Below, in pieces: positions 9,043-18,288 of a stretch of DNA of 42,443 bases. This DNA comes from Lachnospiraceae bacterium (GTDB lineage: Bacteria > Bacillota > Clostridia > Lachnospirales > Lachnospiraceae), in contig JAILHY010000096.1 of NCBI GenBank assembly GCA_024695575.1, positions 1-42,443 on the forward strand. Reading direction: 5' to 3'. The first letter of the stretch is position 1, and each line of letters opens with the position of its first letter. The position numbers and the translations under genes were made by a program. The notes under the pieces were generated by a model. It did not search any database. It had not been told where the DNA came from and saw nothing but the letters and a program-made list of their open reading frames with translations.

Positions 9043-10445
9043 TGTTAAATCAGGAAGAAAAATTACAGTCAGAATATATAGATAAGCTTAAAGAAATAGT
9101 AAAGAACAAGGAAAATGCGCTTTCCAGAAAGCTGACCTGCCAGGTCACCACTTTCGGCTGCCAGATGAATGCCAGAGATTCCGAAAAGCTCCTTGGAATA
9201 CTCAAGGAAGCCGGTTTCGAGGAAACCGAAAGCGATGAGGCGGATTTTGTAATTTACAATACATGTACCGTAAGAGACAACGCCAACCAGCGTGTTTACG
9301 GACGACTCGGGGCATTAAAGCCTATAAAACAGCGTAATAAAGACATGAAAATAGCTCTTTGCGGCTGCATGACGCAGGAACAGTCCGTCATCGACAAGCT
9401 CAAAAAGAGTTATAATTTTGTTGACCTTATCTTCGGAACTCACAATCTTTTCTGCTTTGCTGAGCTTCTTTACCGTATGTATACGGAAGAGAAGCAGATT
9501 GTTGAAGTATGGGACAAGACCGATGTTATTGCGGAAAGACTTCCCGTTGACAGGAAATATCCTTTTAAATCCGGTATTAACATTATGTTTGGGTGCAACA
9601 ATTTCTGCACCTATTGCATTGTTCCCTATGTGCGTGGCAGGGAGCGCTCCCGTAAGCCTGAGGAGATAATCGAGGAAATTACGAAACTTTCTGCCGACGG
9701 AGTTAATGAAGTCATGCTCCTTGGGCAGAATGTCAATTCCTACGGAAAGAATCTTGAAAATCCGGTTTCTTTTGCAGAGTTATTGCGTGAAGTTGAGAAG
9801 ATCGACGGGATCAAGCGGATCCGTTTTATGACATCACATCCCAAGGACCTGTCGGATGAGCTGATCGAAGTGATGCGTGATTCGGGTAAGTTATGCAAGC
9901 ACATTCACCTTCCGCTTCAGTCAGGATCTGATCGTATCCTTAAGGCCATGAATAGGGTCTATAACAAGGAACAGTATATTGATCTTGCTTTAAAGATCCG
10001 TAAAGCTATTCCGGATATTTCCATTACAACGGACATTATCGTCGGATTTCCCGGTGAAACAAGGGAAGATGTTATGGAGACAGTTGATGTTATTAATCGC
10101 GTCAAGTTTGACAATGCGTTTACTTTTATCTACTCAAAGAGGACCGGTACTCCCGCAGCTGCGATGGAAAATCAGGTTTCCGAGTCAGAGGTAAAAGAAA
10201 ACTTTGATATAGTTTTAACGGCAGTTCAGAACATGGCTAAGGAACAGCTCGGAAGATTCCTTGGCGAGACAGTGGAAGTTCTTTGTGAAGGACTTAACGA
10301 ACAGGACGATTCCTGCGTGGACGGCCGTATGTCACAGAATATTATCGTTCATTTTAAAGGCGACGAGAGCATGATAGGAAAGTACTTTAAGGTACGCCTT
10401 TCTGACTTTCACGGCTTTTACTATGACGGCGAAATCGTTGAATAA
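9042..10445 (+). CDS. miaB: tRNA-2-methylthio-N6-dimethylallyladenosine synthase
   Basis: The 467-residue radical-SAM methylthiotransferase adds the 2-methylthio group to i6A37 of tRNAs reading UNN codons. The N-terminal UPF0004 domain carries the auxiliary-cluster cysteines in TFGCQMN (C40), NTCTVR (C75) and CGCM (C109). The radical-SAM cluster motif GCNNFCTYC places C185, C189 and C192. The C-terminal TRAM domain covers about the last 65 residues. An N-terminal extension of about 30 residues is usual for Firmicutes MiaB. The substrate-forming enzyme MiaA is encoded three genes downstream. Confidence 0.96.
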   Translation: MLNQEEKLQSEYIDKLKEIVKNKENALSRKLTCQVTTFGCQMNARDSEKLLGILKEAGFEETESDEADFVIYNTCTVRDNANQRVYGRLGALKPIKQRNKDMKIALCGCMTQEQSVIDKLKKSYNFVDLIFGTHNLFCFAELLYRMYTEEKQIVEVWDKTDVIAERLPVDRKYPFKSGINIMFGCNNFCTYCIVPYVRGRERSRKPEEIIEEITKLSADGVNEVMLLGQNVNSYGKNLENPVSFAELLREVEKIDGIKRIRFMTSHPKDLSDELIEVMRDSGKLCKHIHLPLQSGSDRILKAMNRVYNKEQYIDLALKIRKAIPDISITTDIIVGFPGETREDVMETVDVINRVKFDNAFTFIYSKRTGTPAAAMENQVSESEVKENFDIVLTAVQNMAKEQLGRFLGETVEVLCEGLNEQDDSCVDGRMSQNIIVHFKGDESMIGKYFKVRLSDFHGFYYDGEIVE

Positions 10446-10459
10446 AGGAAGTAAAAACG

Positions 10460-13111
10460 TTGGCTGAATTCACTCCGATGATGCAGCAGTATCTGGAGAC
10501 CAAAAACGAATATAAAGACTGTATCCTTTTTTACCGTCTGGGTGACTTCTATGAGATGTTCTTTGAAGATGCGGAAATCGCTTCAAGGGAATTGGAACTG
10601 ACCCTTACCGGCAAGTCCTGCGGGCAGGAAGAAAGAGCGCCCATGTGCGGTGTTCCTTACCATGCGGTTGACCAGTATCTAAACAGGCTTGTTAACAAAG
10701 GCTACAAAGTTGCCATCTGTGAGCAGGTGGAGGATCCGAAGCTTGCCAAGGGCCTTGTTAAGCGTGAAGTAACCAGGATCGTTTCCAAGGGTACCAATCT
10801 TGATACATCAAGTCTTGATGAGCGAACCAACAACTATCTTATGTGCGTATGCTACATGGATGGTCTTTTTGGCGTTTCCGTATGTGATATCACTACAGGT
10901 GATTTCTTTATGACGGAGGTTAGCGGGACAAGACCTCTCCTTGACGAAGTTCAGAAGTACGTTCCCACCGAGATAATCTGTAACGAATCCTTTATGATGT
11001 CCGATTTTCCTTTTAACACACTTAATAACATCGGGCAGACCATAGTAAATACCATAGATTCACATTATTTTGATGAAAAAGAATGCGAACTTGCTTTAAA
11101 GAAACACTTTAAGGTGGGTTCACTTGAAGGCCTCGGTGTCAACGAATATAAGTGTGCGGGAATAGCAGCCGGTGCGATTTTATCGTATCTTTTTGATACT
11201 CAGAAGAATTCGCTTTCTAACCTTACCACAATTAAGGCTTACGATACCGGGGACTATATGAGGCTTGATTCTTCTACCAGAAGAAATCTTGAGCTTTGCG
11301 AGACTATGCGTGAGAAACAAAAGCGCGGATCGCTTCTCTGGGTACTCGATAAAACAAAGACCGCCATGGGTGGCAGGCTTCTTCGCAGCTTCATTGAACA
11401 GCCCCTTCTTTTGAAAGATGAAATGAACAGGCGCCTTGATTTCGTGGAGGAGCTTGTTAAAGTATCCGTTGGAAGAGAAGAGATCAGGGAATATCTTGAC
11501 GAAGTCTATGATCTTGAAAGACTTCTTGGCCGAATTACATACAAAACCGCAAATCCCAGGGATCTTATTGCATTTAAGAATTCCCTTAAGATACTTCCTC
11601 ATATAAAGACGGTTCTTTCGGATTACAGGTCGGAACTGGCTGGGAAGACCCTTGAGGAGATTGACGACCTGTCGGATATTTTTAAGCTTATTGACGATGC
11701 GATCCTTGAGGAACCTGCAATTACGCTAAAAGAAGGCGGAATAGTTAAGGACGGTTTCTCGGAAGAGATCGACAGACTTAAGAGTGCCAAGTCAAACGGT
11801 CAGCAGTGGCTCCTTGAGCTTGAGACAAAGGATAAGGAACGAACCGGGATCAAGAATCTCAGGATCAGATATAACAAGGTCTTCGGTTACTACTATGAAG
11901 TAACCAATTCCTTTAAGCATCTTGTTCCCGATGACTATATACGCAAGCAGACCCTTACCAATGCAGAACGCTACACTTCCAAGGAATTAAAGGAAATGGA
12001 AGATACCATCCTTAATGCCGAGGATAAGCTTTACGGTATGGAATATGATGTTTTCTGTAATGTAAGAGATGCCATAGCAGCGGAAGTTGACAGGATTTAC
12101 AGGACAAGTAAAGCTATAGCATTGCTTGATGCCATTGCTTCTCTTGCATATGTTGCCGAGCACAACAGATATATAAGACCTCACCTTAACGATAACGGCG
12201 TTATCGAGATCAAGGACGGCCGTCACCCTGTTGTTGAGCGTATCATGGAAAACGGACTTTTCGTTCCCAATGACGCACTCCTTGATAACAGTAAAAATCT
12301 TATAAGCATCATCACCGGCCCCAATATGGCTGGTAAATCCACATATATGCGTCAGGTGGCGCTGATCGTTCTTATGGCTCAGATCGGTTCCTTTGTGCCT
12401 GCAAGCTATGCCAATATTGGTGTTGTTGACAGACTCTTTACCAGAGTCGGAGCTTCCGACGATCTTGCAAGCGGACAATCAACCTTCATGGTTGAGATGA
12501 GCGAGGTTGCCAATATTTTAAGGAATGCAACTTCCAAGAGCCTGCTTATTCTTGATGAGATAGGTCGCGGAACGTCAACCTTTGACGGTTTGTCCATTGC
12601 ATGGGCCGTTACGGAGCACATTTCAAACAAGAAACTCCTTGGTGCCAAGACCTTGTTTGCTACCCATTATCACGAACTTACCGAGCTTGAAGGCAAGATC
12701 TCAAACGTAAACAACTATTGCATCGCGGTAAAAGAAAACGGAGACGACATAGTTTTCCTTCGTAAGATCATAAAGGGCGGCGCGGACAGAAGCTACGGTA
12801 TTCAGGTGGCTAGACTTGCGGGTGTTCCCGAACCGGTTCTTGAAAGAGCTGCGGAGATAGCGTCTGAGCTTTCGGATAATGATATAACGGAGAAGATTCA
12901 TAATCTCAGCACTCCGGGCAAGAGTGACAAGATTGTCAGAAAGACTGAAAACCTTGAAGCATTCGGCCAGATGACCTTGTTTGATACTGTTAAAGACGAA
13001 GATGTCATAAATGAGATCAAGGCTGTTGATCTTGGCAATATCACGCCACTGGAAGCCTTGAATCTTCTTTCAAAATATCAGGATATGCTTATCAACAGAT
13101 GGAAGGGCTAA
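10460..13111 (+). CDS. mutS: DNA mismatch repair protein MutS
   Basis: The 883-residue mismatch sensor starts with TTG, preceded by AAAGGAAG at 10444-10451; no ATG or GTG gives the conserved N-terminus. The mismatch-wedging Phe-x-Glu is in GDFYEMF (F30, E32). The C-terminal ABC ATPase has Walker A GPNMAGKST (about 620-628), the signature region around GASDDLASGQSTFMVEMSE, Walker B LLILDEIGRGTS and the switch histidine in FATHYHELT. Length is normal for bacterial MutS1. The mutL start directly follows the stop. Confidence 0.97.
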   Translation: MAEFTPMMQQYLETKNEYKDCILFYRLGDFYEMFFEDAEIASRELELTLTGKSCGQEERAPMCGVPYHAVDQYLNRLVNKGYKVAICEQVEDPKLAKGLVKREVTRIVSKGTNLDTSSLDERTNNYLMCVCYMDGLFGVSVCDITTGDFFMTEVSGTRPLLDEVQKYVPTEIICNESFMMSDFPFNTLNNIGQTIVNTIDSHYFDEKECELALKKHFKVGSLEGLGVNEYKCAGIAAGAILSYLFDTQKNSLSNLTTIKAYDTGDYMRLDSSTRRNLELCETMREKQKRGSLLWVLDKTKTAMGGRLLRSFIEQPLLLKDEMNRRLDFVEELVKVSVGREEIREYLDEVYDLERLLGRITYKTANPRDLIAFKNSLKILPHIKTVLSDYRSELAGKTLEEIDDLSDIFKLIDDAILEEPAITLKEGGIVKDGFSEEIDRLKSAKSNGQQWLLELETKDKERTGIKNLRIRYNKVFGYYYEVTNSFKHLVPDDYIRKQTLTNAERYTSKELKEMEDTILNAEDKLYGMEYDVFCNVRDAIAAEVDRIYRTSKAIALLDAIASLAYVAEHNRYIRPHLNDNGVIEIKDGRHPVVERIMENGLFVPNDALLDNSKNLISIITGPNMAGKSTYMRQVALIVLMAQIGSFVPASYANIGVVDRLFTRVGASDDLASGQSTFMVEMSEVANILRNATSKSLLILDEIGRGTSTFDGLSIAWAVTEHISNKKLLGAKTLFATHYHELTELEGKISNVNNYCIAVKENGDDIVFLRKIIKGGADRSYGIQVARLAGVPEPVLERAAEIASELSDNDITEKIHNLSTPGKSDKIVRKTENLEAFGQMTLFDTVKDEDVINEIKAVDLGNITPLEALNLLSKYQDMLINRWKG

Positions 13112-14974
13112 ATGATCAATCTCTTAAGTGATGAGACAATCGATAAGATCGCGGCGGGTGAAGTAATAGAGAAACCTGTCAATATCGTTAAGGAGCTTGT
13201 GGAGAATTCAATTGACGCAGGTTCCCTTGCCGTATCCGTTGAGATCAAAGGCGGAGGTATTGAACTTATAAGAGTTACCGACAACGGATCCGGTATCACT
13301 CCTTCAGACTGTGGTCTTGCTTTTACAAGACATGCCACCAGCAAACTTTCATCCATCGATGACCTTAATACCCTTAATTCACTTGGGTTTCGAGGTGAGG
13401 CACTTTCATCCATAGCTGCAGTGAGCAAATGCGAGCTCATTACCAAAACAAAGAATGCTCTCCTTGGTAACAGAGTTGTTGCCGAAGGGGGACATATACT
13501 TGAAAATTCAGAGATCGGTGCGCCGGAGGGAACTACCTTTATTTCAAGGCAGCTGTTTTACAACATTCCCGCAAGGCGTAAGTTCCTTAAGAGTGAGACC
13601 TCCGAAGGAGCCGCTGTTTTTGATCTCATGGAGAAATTTGCCCTGTCACATCCCGAGATCTCATTTCAGTTCATTACCAATGGTAAAACGAGACTTTCCA
13701 CAGGCGGAAGCGGAGATATCAAGGATGTTGTATACAGGATATTCGGAAGAGATGTATATTCCGCCCTGTTACCTGTAGACTACAGTGAAGCAGGGATCAA
13801 TATTTCCGGATTTACGGCCAAGCCTGAGTTTGTATACAGACAAAGAAACGGTGAGCTTTATTTTGTTAACGGAAGGATAGTTTCTTCCAAAGCTGTAAGA
13901 ACCGCTATTGAAGAGGTTTACAGAAACTATCTCATGCAGCATCAGTTTCCTTTTTGCGTGCTGTATATAGACATAGATCCGGCGTGTATGGATGTTAATG
14001 TGCATCCCAAGAAGGCCGAAGTCAAATTCGACAATGATGAGAGGATCATCAATGCCGTGATGGCGGCACTTAACGATGCTTTCAATGAGAAGGATCTGAT
14101 CCCCACGGTGGATCTTGATTACGGTTTTGATAAAAAGCATGTTATTACTGAAGACCGGGATAATGAGGCTTCGAACGAAAGAATTGAAGAAGCTGAAAAG
14201 AGGGTAGATACGGCTACGGATAACTCGGTTCAAGAACCTCTAAGGATTAAGGAACCTGAAAGGATCAAAGAGCCTGAGCGAATTCCGGAGCCCTTTGAAA
14301 GTCACCGCGTTGAACAGATGCCTGAAGTTCCGAAGGCTCCAAAGGTCGTTCAGCCCACTTTGTTTGAAACAAAGATCCTTTCAGATGAGCCCATCAGGCG
14401 TTACCGTATTATCGGTCAGGTATTTGAGACCTACTGGCTTATCACTCTTGATGAGGATCTTTATATAGTTGACCAGCATGCTGCTCACGAAAAGATCAAT
14501 TACGAGCGGTTTGTTAAGATTTATAACGCTACGGATAAGGCTCCCGGACAGTATGTTAATCCGCCTCTTGCGGTTTCTTTGTCACCTATGGAGTGCGAGT
14601 GTCTGGAGCGGTATATGGATGTATTCGAAAAGCTTGGCTTTGAGATAGAGTCCTTCGGTACAGGCTCCGTTGCCATAAGGGCAATTCCTTTGAATCTCTA
14701 TGGCTTTGACAAGGACGAATTCTTCCAGCGCCTTCTTGAAGACCTTCTTGAAAAAGAAGGTGTTTACCCGCCCACAGCGGTTATGGAGAAACTGGCATCC
14801 ATGTCATGTAAGGCTGCCATCAAAGGAAATATGCGCTTTGACGCAATTGAGATGGAAAATCTCATGACGGAACTTATGAAACTTGACAATCCTTACAATT
14901 GCCCTCATGGTCGTCCGGTATTTATCAGGATCACCAAGAGCGAACTTGAAAAGAAGTTTAAGAGGATAGTGTGA
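13112..14974 (+). CDS. mutL: DNA mismatch repair protein MutL (nicking type)
   Basis: The 620-residue protein has a GHKL ATPase domain with ELVENSIDAGS, VTDNGSGI, FTRHATSKL and GFRGEALSSIAAV. The C-terminal domain carries the metal-dependent endonuclease motif DQHA(x)2E(x)4E at residues 454-465 and CPHGRPVFI near the end, so it should nick DNA itself, as expected where MutH is absent. The linker (about 340-420) is rich in E, K, P and R and contains three tandem copies of a hexapeptide of the form x-R-I-x-E-P. The ATG begins on the base after the mutS stop. The stop overlaps the miaA GTG. Confidence 0.96.
   Translation: MINLLSDETIDKIAAGEVIEKPVNIVKELVENSIDAGSLAVSVEIKGGGIELIRVTDNGSGITPSDCGLAFTRHATSKLSSIDDLNTLNSLGFRGEALSSIAAVSKCELITKTKNALLGNRVVAEGGHILENSEIGAPEGTTFISRQLFYNIPARRKFLKSETSEGAAVFDLMEKFALSHPEISFQFITNGKTRLSTGGSGDIKDVVYRIFGRDVYSALLPVDYSEAGINISGFTAKPEFVYRQRNGELYFVNGRIVSSKAVRTAIEEVYRNYLMQHQFPFCVLYIDIDPACMDVNVHPKKAEVKFDNDERIINAVMAALNDAFNEKDLIPTVDLDYGFDKKHVITEDRDNEASNERIEEAEKRVDTATDNSVQEPLRIKEPERIKEPERIPEPFESHRVEQMPEVPKAPKVVQPTLFETKILSDEPIRRYRIIGQVFETYWLITLDEDLYIVDQHAAHEKINYERFVKIYNATDKAPGQYVNPPLAVSLSPMECECLERYMDVFEKLGFEIESFGTGSVAIRAIPLNLYGFDKDEFFQRLLEDLLEKEGVYPPTAVMEKLASMSCKAAIKGNMRFDAIEMENLMTELMKLDNPYNCPHGRPVFIRITKSELEKKFKRIV
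14240..14293 (+). repeat. Three tandem hexapeptide-coding units in the mutL linker
   Basis: Eighteen codons encode LRIKEP, ERIKEP and ERIPEP in a row. The DNA copies differ at several third positions (for example AGG/AGG/CGA and CCT/CCT/CCC), so the repeat is old or is maintained at the protein level. It lies in the disordered linker between the ATPase and endonuclease domains. Confidence 0.7.
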
Positions 14975-15897
14975 ACAAACTTATTGTGATTGCAGGTCCT
15001 ACAGCTGTCGGCAAGTCGGATGTTGCAATAAAACTTGCAAAAAAAATAGACGGTGAGATAATTTCTGCAGATTCCATGCAGGTTTACCGTTACATGGATA
15101 TAGGCTCGGCCAAGGTCACCAAAGGAGAAATGCAGGGGATCCCTCATCATCTTATTGATGTGCTTGACCCTCACGATGCCTTTAATGCCGCGGTTTTCAC
15201 CAAGATGGCAGATGAGTGCATTAAGGATATCAACGCGCGTGGTAAGATACCGATCCTGACAGGTGGTACAGGATTCTATATAAGGGCTCTTGTTTACGGC
15301 AACGATTTCAGCGAAAGCAACGGGGAAGATACAGATCTGTACGAAGAGCTTGAAGCCAAGGCCCGCGAATTCGGACCGGATTTTCTTTTTGATAAATTAA
15401 GAGAAGTTGATCCCGCGTCCTGTGAGATCATTCATAAGAACAACGTTAAGCGCGTTGTCAGGGCGCTTATGTTCTATAAAGAAACCGGAAAGCCCATAAG
15501 CCTTCATAACAAAGAGCTGCACGAAAACCCTCCTGCGTATGACTTTGATTTTTTTGTGCTGACGGACGACAGGTCAAAGCTTTACGAAAGAATTGACAGG
15601 CGTGTCGATAAAATGATCGACATGGGACTTGTTGAGGAAGTAATGCGTCTTAAGGACATGGGGCTTACGAAAAATGATAACTCCATGCAGGGCATCGGAT
15701 ATAAAGAGATACTCATGTATCTTGACGGAGAGATTACTTTGCCCGAAGCCGTTGAGATGATTAAAACCGGGTCCAGACATTATGCCAAGCGCCAGATCAC
15801 CTGGTTTAAAAGGGAAAAAGACGCGGTCTGGATAGACAGAAGTGAATACAGAACAGATGAAGATATCCTTAATTTCATTCTAAAGACAATAGGATGA
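14971..15897 (+). CDS. miaA: tRNA dimethylallyltransferase
   Basis: The 308-residue enzyme transfers a dimethylallyl group to A37 of tRNA, making the substrate for MiaB. It starts with GTG inside the mutL stop (GTGA). The P-loop AGPTAVGKSDVA is at residues about 8-19, followed by the family motifs ISADSMQVYRYMDIGSAK, GIPHHLIDVLDP and LTGGTGFYIRALVYG, and by ITWFKREK near the C-terminus. Length and motifs are normal. Its place right after mutL is the common arrangement in Clostridia. Confidence 0.96.
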   Translation: MNKLIVIAGPTAVGKSDVAIKLAKKIDGEIISADSMQVYRYMDIGSAKVTKGEMQGIPHHLIDVLDPHDAFNAAVFTKMADECIKDINARGKIPILTGGTGFYIRALVYGNDFSESNGEDTDLYEELEAKAREFGPDFLFDKLREVDPASCEIIHKNNVKRVVRALMFYKETGKPISLHNKELHENPPAYDFDFFVLTDDRSKLYERIDRRVDKMIDMGLVEEVMRLKDMGLTKNDNSMQGIGYKEILMYLDGEITLPEAVEMIKTGSRHYAKRQITWFKREKDAVWIDRSEYRTDEDILNFILKTIG

Positions 15898-15925
15898 AGC
15901 TTACAGGATATAAAAGGAGAATAAC

Positions 15926-17209
15926 ATGAACATTACAGAAACATATGAATCAATGGGGGTCGATCCCAAGATATATAACCTAGGCGAGGAAGTATTAAAG
16001 GACTGTAAGGATGCTTTTGACCGCATCGACAAGCTTGCGGAAATGAACCAGTTAAAGGTCCTTAATGCATTTCGCAAGAATCAGGTAAGCGAAGCATGCC
16101 TTCACGGCACTACAGGCTATGGTTACAACGATTTCGGACGTGATACTCTTGAAGCGGTTTACGCAGATATCTTCCACACGGAGGACGCACTTGTTCGTCC
16201 TCAGATAACCTGCGGTACTCACGCGATAGCGCTTGCACTGTTTTCAAATCTTCGTCCAGGAGATGAGCTTCTTGCTCCTGCGGGAAGGTTATACGATACC
16301 ATGGACGAGGTTATCGGCCTCAGAGATTCCAAGGGTTCTCATAAGGAATACGGAGTAACCTACAAGCAGGTTAACCTTACGGCTGATGGCGGTTTTGATT
16401 ACGAAGGTATCAAAAATGCCCTGACAGATAAGACAAAGATCGTTCACATCCAGAGATCAAAAGGATATGAGCCCAGAAAAACATTTTCCGTGGAAGAGAT
16501 CGGAAATCTCATTAAATTCATCAAAGGTATCAAACCTGATGTTATTGCCTTTGTTGATAACTGCTACGGTGAGTTTACAGAAGCAATTGAGCCTACCGAT
16601 GTTGGAGCCGATATGTGCGCCGGCTCTCTTATCAAGAATCCCGGCGGCGGACTTGCTCCCATAGGCGGTTACATCGCAGGAAATAAGGAATGCATCGAAA
16701 ATGCAGCGGCAAGACTTACAAGCCCCGGCCTTGGCAAGGAAGTGGGCGCAAGTCTTGAAGTAATGCGTAGCCTTTATCAGGGAATCTTCCTTGCTCCCAC
16801 CGTATCAGCTTCGGCTGTTAAGGGTGCATTGTTTGCGGCAGGAATTTATGAGCATTTCGGATTCAAGGTTGTCCCTTCTTTTGCGGAAAAAGAAAGACAT
16901 GACATAATTCAGTCCATCGTGTTTAACGATGCAAACAAGCTCATCGCATTCTGTAAGGGTATACAGGCTGCTTCACCTGTTGATTCTTTTGTCAAGCCCG
17001 AGCCTTCGGACATGCCGGGATATGATTCAAAGGTCATAATGGCTGCCGGAACCTTCGTATCGGGAGCAAGTATCGAATTATCGGCGGACGGCCCCTTACG
17101 TGCACCTTATGCCGCATATTTCCAGGGCGGAATTACCTGGCCTCACGTTAAATTCGGCATCTTAAATACCGTATCCGAACTTTACAAGGAAAATCTGGTT
17201 TCTTTATAG
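15926..17209 (+). CDS. PLP enzyme of the methionine gamma-lyase / aluminium-resistance family
   Basis: The 427-residue fold-type I PLP protein has CGTHAIALALFSNLRPGDELL for cofactor binding. The likely Schiff-base lysine is K237 in AGSLIKNPGGGLAP. Other conserved blocks are ACLHGTTGYGYNDFGRDTLE and YFQGGITWPHVKFG. Members are annotated as methionine gamma-lyase family or aluminium-resistance proteins (YnbB-like); the true reaction is not well established, and carbon-sulphur lyase activity is inference. A separate AAAAGGAG ribosome site lies in the 28-base gap after miaA. The gene probably ends the mutS-mutL-miaA transcription unit, although no clear terminator follows. Confidence 0.85.
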   Translation: MNITETYESMGVDPKIYNLGEEVLKDCKDAFDRIDKLAEMNQLKVLNAFRKNQVSEACLHGTTGYGYNDFGRDTLEAVYADIFHTEDALVRPQITCGTHAIALALFSNLRPGDELLAPAGRLYDTMDEVIGLRDSKGSHKEYGVTYKQVNLTADGGFDYEGIKNALTDKTKIVHIQRSKGYEPRKTFSVEEIGNLIKFIKGIKPDVIAFVDNCYGEFTEAIEPTDVGADMCAGSLIKNPGGGLAPIGGYIAGNKECIENAAARLTSPGLGKEVGASLEVMRSLYQGIFLAPTVSASAVKGALFAAGIYEHFGFKVVPSFAEKERHDIIQSIVFNDANKLIAFCKGIQAASPVDSFVKPEPSDMPGYDSKVIMAAGTFVSGASIELSADGPLRAPYAAYFQGGITWPHVKFGILNTVSELYKENLVSL

Positions 17210-17217
17210 AATCGGTA

Positions 17218-17250
17218 CACAAATCTGTGATTTTGTGGTATCATAATTAG
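17218..17250 (+). promoter_or_regulatory. Putative mreB promoter with overlapping dyad
   Basis: An extended -10 box, TGGTATCAT, covers 17236-17244, about 34 bases before the mreB TTG; no good -35 box is visible. An imperfect dyad, CACAAATC-TGT-GATTTTGTG (17218-17237, one unpaired T), abuts and partly overlaps it and could be an operator. The core TTGTGGTAT is also found in the ttcA promoter. Confidence 0.35.
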
Positions 17251-17277
17251 ACTGCATTAACAATTGGAGGACTCGTT

Positions 17278-18288
17278 TTGAATAATCTTTCATTCGGAAT
17301 TGATCTTGGCACAAGCAATATCCGTATTTACAACTGTGCCGATGATTCCGTCACCATGGAGAAGAACATCATCGCCATTGAAAACAAGAAAACCGTTTTC
17401 GCTTACGGCGATTCCGCTTTTGAAATGTATGAGAAGGCTCCCGGAAACATTGTGATAACACATCCCCTTGCCAACGGAGTTATAGCCGATATCAAGAACA
17501 TGGAGACCATCGTTAAGTTCTTCATGAATTCCATTATGGGCAACAATATAAGACCTGCCGATTACTACATCGCGGTTCCCACCGATGTTACGGAAGTTGA
17601 GAAACGTGCTTTCTACGATCTTATCAAGGAATGTAACATTAAGGCCCGTAAGATCATGGTAATTGAGAAGGCAATAGCTGACGGTCTTGGAATTGATATT
17701 AACGTTAAGACTTCTCAGGGTACTCTTATTGTGGACGTTGGTTATGATACCACAGAGATTTCCATCCTTTCTCTCGGGGGTATCGTTTTAAGCCGTCTTA
17801 TCAAGACAGGCGGACTTAAGTTTGATGAATCCATCAAGAACGCCGTTCGTAAGGAATACGGCCTCTTCATCGGCAGCAAGACCGCCGAGGTTGTTAAGAC
17901 AAGCCTTAAGGAACTTGACGAAGCGGGAGAGGATGCTGTGGTTTACGGTCGAGACATCGTAACCGGTCTTCCTGTTGAAAGAAGGATTTCCACAAGCATT
18001 ATTTACGATACTTTGGAAGAGCATTTCTCTCACATTATAGATAATATCAAACTCATTCTTGAAAGCACTCCTCCGGAACTGTCCGCGGATATTTACAAGA
18101 ACGGACTTTTCCTTACGGGCGGAGGCTCCATGGTCAATACATTTGCTTCCAAGATCGCTGACGGTACCGGACTTAAGGTCAACATTACCGATCAGCCTCA
18201 GTTGAGCGTTATCAAAGGTATAGCCAAGGTTATCAAGGACGAAAACTTCAGATCTGTTGCATATTCGATAGAAGGAATGGGTAAATGA
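17278..18288 (+). CDS. mreB: Rod-shape actin homologue MreB
   Basis: The 336-residue bacterial actin directs sidewall peptidoglycan synthesis beneath the membrane. It starts at a TTG eight bases after GGAGG. The first nucleotide-binding loop is FGIDLGTSNIRIY, the second is VDVGYDTTEIS (the usual DIGGGTT is varied, as far as I recall a common variation at this locus in Lachnospiraceae), IGSKTAEVVK matches the IGxxTAE motif, and LTGGGSMV is the adenosine motif. It heads the elongasome operon and overlaps mreC as ATGA. Mbl or MreBH naming is equally possible because paralogues elsewhere in the genome cannot be seen. Confidence 0.9.
   Translation: MNNLSFGIDLGTSNIRIYNCADDSVTMEKNIIAIENKKTVFAYGDSAFEMYEKAPGNIVITHPLANGVIADIKNMETIVKFFMNSIMGNNIRPADYYIAVPTDVTEVEKRAFYDLIKECNIKARKIMVIEKAIADGLGIDINVKTSQGTLIVDVGYDTTEISILSLGGIVLSRLIKTGGLKFDESIKNAVRKEYGLFIGSKTAEVVKTSLKELDEAGEDAVVYGRDIVTGLPVERRISTSIIYDTLEEHFSHIIDNIKLILESTPPELSADIYKNGLFLTGGGSMVNTFASKIADGTGLKVNITDQPQLSVIKGIAKVIKDENFRSVAYSIEGMGK

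Noticed and set aside
17701-17780. MreB as a dead ATPase because DIGGGTT reads DVGYDTT
   Set aside because: As I recall, MreB proteins at this locus in relatives often show GADTT-type variation; other motifs are intact, so the change alone does not support loss of function.
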